Below are positions 19,099 through 28,595 of a stretch of 64,000 nt of DNA, piece by piece. This stretch comes from Pseudoalteromonas luteoviolacea. GTDB lineage: Bacteria > Pseudomonadota > Gammaproteobacteria > Enterobacterales > Alteromonadaceae. The stretch covers positions 1-64,000 of the forward strand of contig NZ_JAKFZS010000002.1 in assembly GCF_021654285.1 (NCBI RefSeq), written 5' to 3'. Under the pieces are notes generated by a model that was not told the DNA's origin, searched no databases, and worked only from the letters and a program-made list of their open reading frames with translations. Position 1 is the stretch's first letter. Each line of letters opens with the position of its first letter. The position numbers and the translations under genes are program-made.

Positions 19099-19758
19099 AT
19101 GGGAATTTTTTCACGTTTTGCTGACATCGTAAATTCTAATATTAATGCAATCTTGGATAAAGCGGAAGATCCAGAAAAAATGGTCAAGTTGATCATCCAA
19201 GAAATGGAAGACACACTTGTAGAGGTGCGCTCTACGTCTGCGAAAACACTGGCAGAGAAGAAAGAGTTAGAAAGACGTGTTGAGCAGTTAAATGGTCAAG
19301 CTAATGATTGGCAAGAAAAAGCGGAATTGGCTTTAATCAAAGAACGCGAAGATCTTGCAAGAGCGGCGCTACTTGAAAAGCAAAAAGCGTCTGATGCGGC
19401 ACAAAGTGTTGAGCAAGAGTTAAGCCATGTAGAGTCTCATATCGAGAAGCTGCAACAAGAAGTGACTACATTACAAGAGAAACTAGCCGATGCGAAAGCA
19501 CGACAACAAGCGATTGTGCTACGTCAACGTTCAGCAGAGTCTCGCTTAGATGTGAAAAAGGCATTAGACAGCACTAAAGTTGAAGATGCATTGAATCGTT
19601 TTGAGCGCTACGAAAATAAAATTGATGGTTTAGAAGCTCAAGTTGAATCATATGATTTGGGTAAAAAATCGTTAGCAGATGAAATCGCAGATCTGCAAAA
19701 AAATGAGAAAGTAGATGATGAGCTTGAAGCTTTAAAAAAGAAGCTTGCAAATAAATGA
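19099..19758 (+). CDS. pspA: Phage shock protein A
   Basis: PspA inhibits PspF in unstressed cells and forms ESCRT-III-like membrane-protecting assemblies under stress. The 219 residues have the amphipathic N-terminal helix MGIFSRFADIVNSNINAI, the conserved AEDPEKMVKLIIQEME, and a long helical coiled coil. E. coli PspA is 222. First gene of pspABC-ycjXF, behind a sigma54 promoter. A hairpin follows the stop codon. Confidence 0.97.
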   Translation: MGIFSRFADIVNSNINAILDKAEDPEKMVKLIIQEMEDTLVEVRSTSAKTLAEKKELERRVEQLNGQANDWQEKAELALIKEREDLARAALLEKQKASDAAQSVEQELSHVESHIEKLQQEVTTLQEKLADAKARQQAIVLRQRSAESRLDVKKALDSTKVEDALNRFERYENKIDGLEAQVESYDLGKKSLADEIADLQKNEKVDDELEALKKKLANK

Positions 19759-19766
19759 ACATAATG

Positions 19767-19789
19767 GCACCTACTGTTACAGTAGGTGC
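19767..19789 (+). promoter_or_regulatory. Intercistronic hairpin between pspA and pspB
   Basis: Perfect ten-base arms GCACCTACTG and CAGTAGGTGC around loop TTA, without a T tract. It probably protects the pspA 3' end or limits read-through, giving more PspA than PspB/C. Confidence 0.55.
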
Positions 19790-19833
19790 AATACACAAAT
19801 ACGCTGCCAAGACTAAATAAACAGGAGAAGATT

Positions 19834-20067
19834 ATGTTTGACGCAGAGATACTAGTAGCCCCAATTATGGTTTTTATGATCGTGGTGGCTCCGCTGTGGC
19901 TCATTCTTCATTACAAAAGTAAAAAACAGGTGAGTCAGGGCTTAAGCGAACACGAACATCGTCAGCTAATTGAGCTGGCAAATAAAGCAGAAAAAATGGC
20001 TGAGCGCGTTGAAACATTGGAGGCGCTGTTAGATCAAGAATCACCGGACTGGAGGCGCAGAGTATGA
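19834..20067 (+). CDS. pspB: Phage shock protein B
   Basis: Small inner-membrane sensor of the Psp response that, with PspC, relieves PspA inhibition of PspF. The 77 residues have one N-terminal membrane helix (about 7-27, VAPIMVFMIVVAPLWLILHY), then a leucine-zipper-like region and the ending SPDWRRR that is typical of PspB. ATG 19834 follows AGGAG at 19823-19827. Its stop overlaps the pspC start (ATGA). Confidence 0.95.
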   Translation: MFDAEILVAPIMVFMIVVAPLWLILHYKSKKQVSQGLSEHEHRQLIELANKAEKMAERVETLEALLDQESPDWRRRV

Positions 20068-20465
20068 GTCATAAGCGCAGAGAGTTATACCGAGACCCAA
20101 AACGCGGTAAGTTAGCTGGAGTATGTGCAGGCTTAAGTGATTATTTTAACATGGAGCTGTGGCTGGTTCGCATTCTATTCGTGACGGCTGCTTTACTATC
20201 GGGCGGCCCATTATTTGTGGTTATTTATATTGCCTGCTGGTTTATCTTAGACCGTAAAACAATTGAACACGATCAGTCATCTAGTAGCCATGATATAGAT
20301 CCTGTCTCAGTGAAGTTTAAAGTATGGCAAAAAGGCGAACCGCCACGCCAAGCTTTATTTGACTTAAAAGACCGTTTGGGCAAGTTAGATGACCGCATTC
20401 AGTCTATGGAACGCTATGTTACTTCTCCTGAATTCACAGTAAAAAGGGAAATTAACAAATTATAA
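20064..20465 (+). CDS. pspC: Phage shock protein C
   Basis: Inner-membrane partner of PspB (133 residues). The N-terminal PspC domain reads LYRDPKRGKLAGVCAGLSDYF, then one membrane helix (about 40-60) and a C-terminal helical region beginning near LFDLKDRLGKLDDRIQSMER. It overlaps pspB by four bases, so translation is coupled. A short GC-rich hairpin (20471-20490) follows the gene before ycjX. Confidence 0.96.
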   Translation: MSHKRRELYRDPKRGKLAGVCAGLSDYFNMELWLVRILFVTAALLSGGPLFVVIYIACWFILDRKTIEHDQSSSSHDIDPVSVKFKVWQKGEPPRQALFDLKDRLGKLDDRIQSMERYVTSPEFTVKREINKL

Positions 20466-20470
20466 TGGTA

Positions 20471-20490
20471 CGTGGCGAGCCTTCGCCACG
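20471..20490 (+). promoter_or_regulatory. Intercistronic hairpin between pspC and ycjX
   Basis: Perfect eight-base arms CGTGGCGA and TCGCCACG with loop GCCT; no T tract. Possible mRNA-stability element. Confidence 0.4.
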
Positions 20491-20518
20491 CCACTTCTAA
20501 TAGGGATTTACAATCAGC

Positions 20519-21925
20519 ATGAGTGTGAAACGGGTTACTCACAAAGCCCTTGAAAAACTACAAAGCAAAGCGCAAAAAACACTGCAGCGCTCCTTAGATC
20601 AACATGTCAAATTAGCGGTGACAGGATTTAGTGGTAGTGGTAAAACTGCATTCATAACGGCCCTCGTCAAGCATTTAACAACGCAAGCAAACAGTCAAAA
20701 CCTGCCGTTTTTTGATGTGGTGAGAGAGCAGCGCTTAATTGCTTGTAAGCAAGTGCCACAAAAAGCGCTCGATATGCCAACTTTTGATTATGCGTCTGCA
20801 TCAGCCCACTTATTAGATAACCCACCTCGTTGGCCGCCTTCTACCGAGCGCATAAATACACTGACCCTTGCTTTAAAGTTTCGTAGTCATAGCGGGCTAC
20901 GTCAGCATGTGGCTAGCGATCATACTTTGTATTTGGAGTTAATTGATTACCCGGGTGAGTGGTTGATGGACTTACCGCTATTAAATATGACGTATGAGCA
21001 GTGGTGCAAAACGCAGTTAGCTGTATTATCGACACCGGCATATAGTGAGCATTGTGCCGCTTTTCTATCTGAATTAAACCACTTTGATGCCACGGCGCCA
21101 GTCGACATGTCTACGCTAAATAAGCTTGCTGAGCTTTATCAAGCAACATTAACGAAGTTAAAAAAATATACCAAGCTGTCGCAGCTGCAGCCTGGCAGGA
21201 TGTTGATCCCAGGTGATTTAGCGGGTGCACCGGTAATCCAGTTTTTTCCTTTATTGACGCATGGGCAGCAGCATCAAGACAGTCAATACGCACAACTAGA
21301 AAGCCGTTTTGAAGCCTATAAAAAGCAGGTTATCACACCTTTTTATAAAGATTACTTTTGTGCGTTTGATAGGCAACTTGTGCTGGTTGATATTTTAGGT
21401 GCGTTAAATGATGGCCCCGATACGCTCGCACAAACCAAACTGGCCTTAAAAGAGACTGTGGACATGTTTGAGCATGGCAAAAGTGGTCTGTTACAGCGTT
21501 TATTTAAACCCAAAATAGACAAGGTATTGTTTGCGGCTAATAAGTGCGACGCAGTTGCTTTATCTGAGCAAGATAGCCTGACACGCCTATTACATGCGCT
21601 TTTATGTGAACAAGAAAATGAATTGAAGTTTTCAGGCGTGACCGTCGATACCATGACGATTTCTTCGGTAAAGAGCTGTCAACCTAAGCAAGTTAATGAA
21701 TCAGGAAACCTCTTGCACTGTGTTTATGGTCGCCCTTTGACTGAATCTGAATATATTACTTACCTTCCCCCAGAGCCGCCGGACCATGTTCTTTCGGATG
21801 CTCAATGGCCAGAAAATGGGTTTAATTTCCTTTCTTTTTACCCATATCCAGCTTATCAGGGGCAGCTGGAGCATATCCGCTTAGATCATACTTTACAGTT
21901 TTTAATTGGAGATAAGCTCACGTGA
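20519..21925 (+). CDS. ycjX: YcjX-family GTPase-like protein (DUF463)
   Basis: P-loop protein of the YcjX family, commonly part of the Psp regulon. The 468 residues (E. coli 465) contain the P-loop GFSGSGKT near residue 40 and the switch-like motif LELIDYPGEWLMDLPLL. VLFAANKCD matches an NKxD-like base-specificity motif. Function is not established; a role in stress membrane protection is inferred from the company of psp genes. It overlaps ycjF by four bases. Confidence 0.92.
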   Translation: MSVKRVTHKALEKLQSKAQKTLQRSLDQHVKLAVTGFSGSGKTAFITALVKHLTTQANSQNLPFFDVVREQRLIACKQVPQKALDMPTFDYASASAHLLDNPPRWPPSTERINTLTLALKFRSHSGLRQHVASDHTLYLELIDYPGEWLMDLPLLNMTYEQWCKTQLAVLSTPAYSEHCAAFLSELNHFDATAPVDMSTLNKLAELYQATLTKLKKYTKLSQLQPGRMLIPGDLAGAPVIQFFPLLTHGQQHQDSQYAQLESRFEAYKKQVITPFYKDYFCAFDRQLVLVDILGALNDGPDTLAQTKLALKETVDMFEHGKSGLLQRLFKPKIDKVLFAANKCDAVALSEQDSLTRLLHALLCEQENELKFSGVTVDTMTISSVKSCQPKQVNESGNLLHCVYGRPLTESEYITYLPPEPPDHVLSDAQWPENGFNFLSFYPYPAYQGQLEHIRLDHTLQFLIGDKLT

Positions 21926-22938
21926 CAGAACCGCAAAAAAGATACGCAGGTAGGCGTATAGAAACGCTAGAGAGAAACGAGGACGCTATACTTCCTGAGT
22001 CCAGGGTGGGAGAGCGTATTGAGTGTGACTTGGTACCTGCCAGCACAGAGCAATCGTTTGAACCTTTCTCTGATGATGAGTCTGTTGATCAGGGGTTACA
22101 GCCGAGCAAATCAAAGTTTGGTTGGCGCCATTGTTTATTCATTAGTCTGGCGGTATTGATCCCGGTTGAGTTGGTACTGACAATTTACAGTGCTTTTCAA
22201 CAAAGTGTTATACTAGCAAGTGTGTACTTACTTTTGTTGGTTTCCATTGTTGGTTGGTGCGGAAAGTTTTTAATAAGCGAAGCAAGAGCGCTGCGAACAC
22301 TTAAGCAATTAGAGCAGCGCCGAGAGCAAGCTCAAAGGCTATTAAATAGTAATCAAATTGGTGAGGCACAAGCTTGGTTGGCGCCAGTATTAGCAAAGCA
22401 GCCTGAGGAGGCAGTGGAAAAATTTCAGCAAAGCTTGAAAAGCCATTACACAGATCAAGAAGTACTGCAGCTATATGAAGTGACGGTGTTGCAAACGCAA
22501 GACGAGCAGGCCAGAAAAATGATCACGGATTATGCGACAACCTCAGCGTTAATGGTCGCACTCAGCCCGATGGCAATTACAGATATGCTTGCTGTGTTAT
22601 GGCGCGGTGTGAGTTTGATTGAAAAGTTAAGTGCGCACTATGGGATCACATTAGGCTACCGCAGTCGTATTAAATTATATAAATTGCTCGCTCAGCAAAT
22701 TGTTTTTGTGGGCGCATCTGAATTACTCAGCGATCTTGCCGCGACGAGCTTAGGTGCAGAGCTGCTTGGTAAGCTGTCTGCCCGTTCGGCTCAAGGGCTC
22801 AGTGCAGGTGTTTTTACTGCGAGACTTGGCTATAAAGCAATGGCACTGTGTAGGCCAATTCCGCAGTTGGAAAATAAAACCAGCTTCTTATCTGACTTTG
22901 CAAAAAAACTGACAAGTCAGCTAATTAAACAAAACTAA
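21922..22938 (+). CDS. ycjF: YcjF-family inner membrane protein (DUF697)
   Basis: Membrane protein of unknown biochemical function (338 residues, E. coli 353). A polar N-terminal region is followed by two close membrane helices (about 72-120; LFISLAVLIPVELVLTIYSA, VYLLLLVSIVGW), a helical central part, and a DUF697-type C-terminal domain with YATTSALMVALSPMAITDML. It overlaps ycjX by four bases and is the last gene of the psp-linked operon. Confidence 0.9.
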   Translation: MTEPQKRYAGRRIETLERNEDAILPESRVGERIECDLVPASTEQSFEPFSDDESVDQGLQPSKSKFGWRHCLFISLAVLIPVELVLTIYSAFQQSVILASVYLLLLVSIVGWCGKFLISEARALRTLKQLEQRREQAQRLLNSNQIGEAQAWLAPVLAKQPEEAVEKFQQSLKSHYTDQEVLQLYEVTVLQTQDEQARKMITDYATTSALMVALSPMAITDMLAVLWRGVSLIEKLSAHYGITLGYRSRIKLYKLLAQQIVFVGASELLSDLAATSLGAELLGKLSARSAQGLSAGVFTARLGYKAMALCRPIPQLENKTSFLSDFAKKLTSQLIKQN

Positions 22939-22948
22939 ACTCCATGGC

Positions 22949-22987
22949 ACACATATGAAGTTGCATTTTAAGTGACAACATATGTGT
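22949..22987. promoter_or_regulatory. Inverted repeat between ycjF and the methionine gamma-lyase gene
   Basis: Arms ACACATATG (22949-22957) and CATATGTGT (22979-22987), 21 bases apart. It lies just after the ycjF stop and about 130 bases before the next gene. It could be a hairpin ending the operon or an operator; there is no T tract. Confidence 0.35.
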
Positions 22988-23114
22988 ACAGCCAAAGCTT
23001 ATTAATGTTTCTCACTTAGACTTCTGAACTTCCAGCATGCTTGTACATTTATCCATCATGGAATATCTAATTACATAAGATATAAACATTTTGAATAATA
23101 ACAACAGGCAAGCA

Positions 23115-24293
23115 ATGAATAAGTTACATGATCATACTAATTGTATACACGGTCCAAATCACGCAAATGATCCACATGGTGCCTTAACCGCACCTTTGTA
23201 CCAAACCTCGACATTTAAATTTGAGAATGCAGCACAGGGCGCAGCAAGATTTGCAGGAGAGGAAGCGGGTTATATTTATACGCGCCTTGGTAATCCAACA
23301 ACGCGAGAGCTTGAAGAAAAGCTCGCACAACTAGAAGAAATGGAAGATGCGGCGGCAACCGCTACAGGGATGGGGGCCGTGTCTGCATCGGTACTAAGCT
23401 TTTTACAGCAAGGTGACCACTTAATCGCCTCTAGTGCGTTATACGGTTGCAGCTTTGCTTTATTTGCTCATATGCTTCCTAAATTTGGCATTGAGGTCAG
23501 TTTTGTCGATATGACGGATGAAGCTGCACTGAAAAATGCCATTCAGCCAAATAGTAAAATGTTATTTGCAGAAACACCGATCAATCCAAATATGACAGTA
23601 TTGGATTTATCTATGCTGGGCCAGTTTGCTAAAAGGCATAATTTAATAAGCGTAGTTGATAATACTTTTATGACGCCACTGCTGCAAAAGCCAAAGCGTT
23701 ATGGCATTGATATTGTGATCCACAGTGCCACTAAATACTTAAATGGCCATGGTGATGTGGTGGCAGGGATAGTATGTGGCAGTAAAGAACATATTGAAAC
23801 CATCAAGCTGACCGTATTGAAGGACATTGGTGCGACGATCAGCCCGCATGATGCTTGGCTGATCAATCGCGGTTTAAAAACGCTGCATGTTCGCATTGAA
23901 CGTCACTGTCAAAGTGCCCAAAAAGTCGCTGAATTTTTAGAGGACCATGCAAAAGTAGAAAAGGTGTACTATCCGGGACTAGCATCTCATCCTGGTCATA
24001 AATACCTAGGCGAGCAAATGCAAGGTGCAGGTGGTGTCATTGCTTTTGAAATTAAGGGCACTTTGGCGGATGGCGAAGCCTTTATCAATGCTACTTCGCT
24101 GTGTACCTTAGCGGTTAGTTTGGGCGACCCTGAAACTTTAATACAGCACCCTGCATCGATGACGCATTCACCTTATACACAAGAAGAGCGCTTATCCGCT
24201 GGGATCTCTGACGGGCTTATTCGTATTTCTGTCGGTCTCGAAGCAGTGGAAGATATCATCTTGGACCTAAAAAGTGCATTTGAGTGTATTTGA
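23115..24293 (+). CDS. L-methionine gamma-lyase
   Basis: PLP enzyme of the Cys/Met metabolism family that splits methionine into methanethiol, 2-oxobutyrate and ammonia. The 392 residues carry the PLP lysine Lys207 in HSATKYLNGHGDVV. Cys112 in YGCSFALFAH is the active-site cysteine that marks methionine gamma-lyases within the family. ATG 23115 follows AGG at 23106-23108; a TTG at 23091 is less likely. It is monocistronic. Cystathionine gamma-lyase is the main alternative, but Cys112 favours this call. Confidence 0.85.
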   Translation: MNKLHDHTNCIHGPNHANDPHGALTAPLYQTSTFKFENAAQGAARFAGEEAGYIYTRLGNPTTRELEEKLAQLEEMEDAAATATGMGAVSASVLSFLQQGDHLIASSALYGCSFALFAHMLPKFGIEVSFVDMTDEAALKNAIQPNSKMLFAETPINPNMTVLDLSMLGQFAKRHNLISVVDNTFMTPLLQKPKRYGIDIVIHSATKYLNGHGDVVAGIVCGSKEHIETIKLTVLKDIGATISPHDAWLINRGLKTLHVRIERHCQSAQKVAEFLEDHAKVEKVYYPGLASHPGHKYLGEQMQGAGGVIAFEIKGTLADGEAFINATSLCTLAVSLGDPETLIQHPASMTHSPYTQEERLSAGISDGLIRISVGLEAVEDIILDLKSAFECI

Positions 24294-24358
24294 TTGTTTA
24301 CATTAAAATGTCCTGCATGGCTATATAAATAAGGTGTGTATTATTTTGTGTTCAAAAG

Positions 24359-24376
24359 TGTAATTATATATTTACG
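24359..24376. promoter_or_regulatory. TyrR/PhhR-type box upstream of phhA
   Basis: TGTAAT-TATATA-TTTACG matches TGTAAA-N6-TTTACA at 10 of 12 defined positions. It lies about 130 bases before phhA, a classical target of the aromatic-responsive regulators PhhR/TyrR. Confidence 0.6.
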
Positions 24377-24506
24377 ATTTTTGGGTTATTCAGGTAGGCC
24401 ATTTTAGGTCTACCTATTAATATTTTGCTCACTTTTACATAGTATCGAGATAACAGGTTTGAACGCTCCACCACCAGAAGTGGAGATCAAGATAAAGAAG
24501 GTTACT

Positions 24507-25304
24507 ATGGCTAAATCTAGTAAATACACTTCCAAGCAGCCTAATGAGCAAGGCATCATTGAGTGGAGTGAAGAAGAAAATAAAATTTGGTCTGAGCTGG
24601 TTGCAAGACAGCTTAAATGTATCGAAGGCAAGGCATGTGATGAATACATGGAAGGTCTGAAGAAGATCAACCTACCTCACGATCGAATCCCTCAACTGCA
24701 CGAAATTAACGCTGTACTTGAAAGAGAGACTGGATGGCAAGTTGCACCAGTACCTGCATTAATCGATTTTGATGAGTTTTTTAGATTACTTGCCAACAAG
24801 CAATTCCCAGTAGCCACGTTTATTCGATCTCGTGAAGAATTTGACTACCTTCAAGAGCCTGATATTTTCCATGAAATATTTGGCCACTGTGCCATGTTAA
24901 CAAACCCCGCGTTTGCTGAGTTTACACATAAATATGGTCAACTAGGTTACGCAGCAGAGAAAAAAGACCGTGTATATCTTGCGCGTTTATACTGGTTCAC
25001 AGTTGAGTTTGGCCTAATGCAGACTGATAACGGTTTGCGTATTTACGGCGGCGGTATTTTATCTAGCCCAGGTGAAACTCAATACGTGTATTCAGATACA
25101 CCAGAGATCAACAAACTTGAAGTTTTAGATGTACTGCGTACACCATATCGTATTGATATCATGCAGCCTTTGTACTACACCATTAATTCGATAGATGATC
25201 TGTTTGATATTTCTCAAATGGATATCATGGCATTAGTAGAAAAAGCAAAAGAGTTAGGGCTGTTTGAGCCAAAATTTCCACCTAAAAACAAATTAGCAAG
25301 TTAA
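24507..25304 (+). CDS. phhA: Phenylalanine 4-monooxygenase (phenylalanine hydroxylase)
   Basis: Tetrahydropterin-dependent enzyme that converts phenylalanine to tyrosine. The 265 residues match the bacterial monomeric type (about 262 in Pseudomonas). The iron ligands are His122 and His127 in [10 protein letters not shown] and Glu167 in [12 protein letters not shown] 24507 follows AAGAAGG. phhB, which recycles the pterin, is 10 bases downstream, so the two form an operon. Confidence 0.96.
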   Translation: MAKSSKYTSKQPNEQGIIEWSEEENKIWSELVARQLKCIEGKACDEYMEGLKKINLPHDRIPQLHEINAVLERETGWQVAPVPALIDFDEFFRLLANKQFPVATFIRSREEFDYLQEPDIFHEIFGHCAMLTNPAFAEFTHKYGQLGYAAEKKDRVYLARLYWFTVEFGLMQTDNGLRIYGGGILSSPGETQYVYSDTPEINKLEVLDVLRTPYRIDIMQPLYYTINSIDDLFDISQMDIMALVEKAKELGLFEPKFPPKNKLAS

Positions 25305-25314
25305 GGAACCACCG

Positions 25315-25659
25315 ATGTCTGATTTAAGTGCACAAAAATGTGAAGCGTGTCGTGCGGATGCGCCAAAAGTGTCAGATGAAGAGTTAGCAGTATTAATTAA
25401 GCAGATCCCTGATTGGGTACCTGAAGTGCGTGACGGTATCATGCAATTAGAAAGAGTTTATAAGTTCAAAAACTTTAAACAAGCACTTGAGTTTACAAAT
25501 AAAGTGGGTGATATGGCTGAAGATGAAGGTCACCATCCAGGTTTGTTAACTGAGTGGGGTAAAGTGACTGTGACTTGGTGGAGCCATTCAATTAAAGGTC
25601 TTCACAAAAATGACTTTATCTGTGCATCAAAAACCGACGAAGTTTTCGCAGCACTATAA
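25315..25659 (+). CDS. phhB: Pterin-4a-carbinolamine dehydratase
   Basis: Recycles the 4a-hydroxytetrahydropterin released by PhhA. The 114 residues have the PCD/DCoH signature [20 protein letters not shown] with the catalytic His pair, and a second His in [13 protein letters not shown]. The N-terminal extension CEACRADAP carries a Cys pair that is common in this branch. Operon with phhA. Confidence 0.96.
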   Translation: MSDLSAQKCEACRADAPKVSDEELAVLIKQIPDWVPEVRDGIMQLERVYKFKNFKQALEFTNKVGDMAEDEGHHPGLLTEWGKVTVTWWSHSIKGLHKNDFICASKTDEVFAAL

Positions 25660-25681
25660 GAGTTTATTTCGGAATGTTAAG

Positions 25682-25702
25682 GGCGCCATGTGCGCCTTTT
25701 TT
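25682..25702 (+). terminator. Rho-independent terminator after phhB
   Basis: GGCGC/GCGCC stem around CATGT, followed by TTTTTTA. Confidence 0.8.
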
Positions 25703-25709
25703 ATTGCCC

Positions 25710-25738
25710 AAAGGAAACAGAAGGCAATCTGTTTCCTT
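25710..25738 (-). terminator. Hairpin, probable terminator of barA
   Basis: Arms AAGGAAACAG and CTGTTTCCTT pair over 10-11 bases around AAGGCAAT, a few bases beyond the barA stop on the minus strand. The T tract on that strand (25697-25702 complement is A, so none) is absent, making efficiency uncertain. Confidence 0.4.
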
Positions 25739-25744
25739 TATTGT

Positions 25745-28513
25745 TTATAAGCTTGAAGAAGCGGTTATTTCAGCGTCACGGTTTAGATTCGAGAGCTCAT
25801 CGATCAGATCCAGTACCTCTGGTTCGACAAAGTCAAACCCTTTGTCTTGTTTCAATGCAGTTTCAATGGTCTCAGCCAGAGTTTTTAGTTTAGGTACTCC
25901 TGTATAGCAACAGGCACCATGGAACTTGTGCACAATTTTTAATAGCTGTTCAGGGTCTTCTTGTTCACTGGCTTCGTTTAAATGGTCGATGGTCTCAGGC
26001 ACGCTTTGCAGTAACATATTCAGCATTTCAAGTGCTAAATGGGGTTTGTTACCAGAGCGCTGTAGAGCGAGATTCCAATCAAGCAAGTGACTCTCAAAAG
26101 GGGCCACACTGCTGACCATTTGTTCTTCCTTTTGCTCTCGCTCTAGGGGGGAAGTTGCGCTGTGGTCACAAATGATCTGTTTCAACATATCTTCATCGAT
26201 GGGTTTTGTCATATAGCCGCTAAACCCATCTTTGACTAGCTGCTCTTTCTCTCCTGCGAGTGCATGGGCTGTTACTGCAATGATGGGCGTATCATCATTC
26301 ATGGATGACTCTTTGATGCTTTTACACGCAGTTATGCCATCCATAATTGGCATTTGAATATCCATGAATATCAAATCATATTTATGGGTTTTGCACAGCC
26401 CAACAGCCTGCGCACCATTGTGTGCTGTTTCAATGGTTTCAACTTGCTCTTCTAAAAGGGTATATAGCAACTTTAAGTTGGCATCATTGTCATCTGCAAT
26501 GAGCACTTTTAGCGGCAAGTGAGTTGCGTTACTCGTTTCTATAGACAGATCCGGGTGGTCTAAGCGATAAGGGGCTGCCAGCATTTCACATAACTTTCTG
26601 TGATGCAGTGGTTTACTGATGCAGGCGTCAGCGCCACTGCCAATCAAAGATTCACGCATGTTGTGAGAAATGGTATTGACCATCAGATATAAATAATCTG
26701 CTTTTTCTCGAGCTCGATTGATATAGTTTTTAACGGTTTGCATATCGTCGACGGTAGCCATATTACCAACGAGACAAATATCATAGCTAAACTCTTGCTC
26801 CAAAGCTGTAAAGAAAGCTTCATCGCTATCACACACTGTCACTTGCATATGCCAGCTTTCAATTTGCGCGATGACAGCATTTCGCGTGTGTTCTTGCGGT
26901 TCAAAATACAAAACACGTTTGTTTTCTAAAGGTCGACATGGCAAATCATCATTAAATAAACGGCTTGGCAGATTAAAAATAGCATTAAATGTGAAGCATG
27001 AGCCGTTACCTAAGGCTGAGTTTAGCGTGATCCTGCCTTGCATGACCTCAACGATATGCTTAGTAATAATTAGGCCAAGGCCCGTACCACCAAACTTACG
27101 AGTGATACTGGTGTCTGCTTGTGCGAAAGGCGTAAATAGGGTGTCTTGCTTTTCTTGCGCGATACCGAGGCCAGTATCACTGACTGAAACGAGTAAAGAG
27201 GTTTGTGAGTCTCCCTTTAAGCGGTGGCTGATATCAACTTTAACTGAGCCCTTTTCAGTAAACTTAATTGCATTACTGATTAAATTAATAAGTACCTGTT
27301 TAAAGCGAGTGGGATCACCGACTAGATTGTCAGGTACTTGGCGATTGACGGCAATTGATAACTCTAATTGTTTCTCATAAGCGCTTGGTGCAAGCAATGT
27401 CATCACTTCATTAACTGCATCGCGCAGTTGGAATTGGATGTTTTCCAGCTCCATCGCATCGGCTTCAAGTTTAGAGAAGTCCAGAATATCACTGATGATA
27501 GTAAGTAGACTGTTTGCAGAGAGCTCGATGGTATCCAAGTAGTCTTTTTGATGTTTGTTAAGCGGTGTTTTATAAAGCTGCCTTGTAAAACCAATTACGC
27601 CGTTCAGCGGGGTTCTGAGTTCATGACTCATTTTTGCTAAAAAGTCTGACTTAACGCGGTTAGCAACTTGTGCTTCTTTTTTTGCAATATTGAGCTGAAT
27701 ATTTTGTGTTTCATACTGTTCTAAGGTTTCTCGGTAGTCACTAGTGGCTTGATCAATATGCTTTTGCATTTCATCTCTTTGTCCGACCATTTTCTCACTG
27801 ATGGTGACAAGACCTTGTCGCATCATGTCAAACTCGCCTTGCATTTGCTCACTGACCCCGATATCCGTTTTACCTTCAATGAGCTTGTCTGTTGCAAGCT
27901 GTAATTGGGAGAGCGGGGTGGAGAACATGCGACTTAAGCGAGTGGACAGGAATACACTTAAAAATAAGGCGCCAAGAATTATCGTGCCACTGAGTAATAA
28001 TGCTTTTTGTTGCCCGATAATGGCTTGATCTTGGCTGATTTCAACCATTAATACCGCGATTGTTTTTGCATGGGCATCTTGCCAAGTTTCACCGGTGCCA
28101 TAGTACTTAACTGGTGCAAAAATCACATAGTTGTTACGTAATTTTTGGGCTTCCGTGGCATGCAGTGCAGCAACATTTCCTCGATAGTGCAAATCATTAA
28201 ATTCACTATGGTAGTTACTGGTCATGATGAGCTGATTATGCAAGTCAAATACCGCAATGCTGTTAACGAGCGATGCGTGTTGATTGTGTGCTTTGGTAAT
28301 GATGCTATGGAGTTTGGCTTTATCTTTAGAGTCTAAGGGCTGTTCTACTGTCATCGCCAGTGAATTGGCAATACTGGTGCCTTGCTGTTTGAGGATTTGT
28401 TCAAGCTCTACGTAGCGATTTATAGTAAAATAGCCCCCAAGTATTAAACCGATTAACACCGTCGGGATCAGGGTAAGCAATAAAACGCTATCGCGTAAGC
28501 TTAATTTAGACAT
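25745..28513 (-). CDS. barA: Hybrid sensor histidine kinase BarA
   Basis: Membrane tripartite kinase that phosphorylates UvrY/GacA and so controls Csr small RNAs. The 922 residues have two membrane helices (about 10-30 and 170-190) around a periplasmic sensor, a HAMP region, and the HisKA H-box HELRTPLNG (His about 296). The HATPase part has N, G1 and G2 boxes (NLISNAIKF, DTGLGI, GTGLGL). A degenerate receiver-like segment (about 530-640) lacks a clear Asp. A true receiver follows (Asp about 717 in FMDIQMP), then a C-terminal Hpt domain (His about 862). rlmD and relA lie divergently, as in Vibrio and E. coli. Confidence 0.93.
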   Translation of the reverse strand: MSKLSLRDSVLLLTLIPTVLIGLILGGYFTINRYVELEQILKQQGTSIANSLAMTVEQPLDSKDKAKLHSIITKAHNQHASLVNSIAVFDLHNQLIMTSNYHSEFNDLHYRGNVAALHATEAQKLRNNYVIFAPVKYYGTGETWQDAHAKTIAVLMVEISQDQAIIGQQKALLLSGTIILGALFLSVFLSTRLSRMFSTPLSQLQLATDKLIEGKTDIGVSEQMQGEFDMMRQGLVTISEKMVGQRDEMQKHIDQATSDYRETLEQYETQNIQLNIAKKEAQVANRVKSDFLAKMSHELRTPLNGVIGFTRQLYKTPLNKHQKDYLDTIELSANSLLTIISDILDFSKLEADAMELENIQFQLRDAVNEVMTLLAPSAYEKQLELSIAVNRQVPDNLVGDPTRFKQVLINLISNAIKFTEKGSVKVDISHRLKGDSQTSLLVSVSDTGLGIAQEKQDTLFTPFAQADTSITRKFGGTGLGLIITKHIVEVMQGRITLNSALGNGSCFTFNAIFNLPSRLFNDDLPCRPLENKRVLYFEPQEHTRNAVIAQIESWHMQVTVCDSDEAFFTALEQEFSYDICLVGNMATVDDMQTVKNYINRAREKADYLYLMVNTISHNMRESLIGSGADACISKPLHHRKLCEMLAAPYRLDHPDLSIETSNATHLPLKVLIADDNDANLKLLYTLLEEQVETIETAHNGAQAVGLCKTHKYDLIFMDIQMPIMDGITACKSIKESSMNDDTPIIAVTAHALAGEKEQLVKDGFSGYMTKPIDEDMLKQIICDHSATSPLEREQKEEQMVSSVAPFESHLLDWNLALQRSGNKPHLALEMLNMLLQSVPETIDHLNEASEQEDPEQLLKIVHKFHGACCYTGVPKLKTLAETIETALKQDKGFDFVEPEVLDLIDELSNLNRDAEITASSSL

Positions 28514-28595
28514 ATTGAGCGATATAAAACTTTGATAATTATGAACTCTAGAGTAGCGAGTTCATAGGTGTTTAGCAATGTATAAGGGGCGGTAC

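Noticed and set aside
23026..23040. AGACTTCT resembling a MetJ box upstream of the methionine gamma-lyase gene
   Set aside because: Only one 8-mer is close to AGACGTCT; MetJ needs tandem boxes and the neighbour does not fit.
26871..27380. 169-codon frame antisense to barA
   Set aside because: Lies wholly within the kinase domains of barA in the opposite strand; composition is that of a shadow frame.
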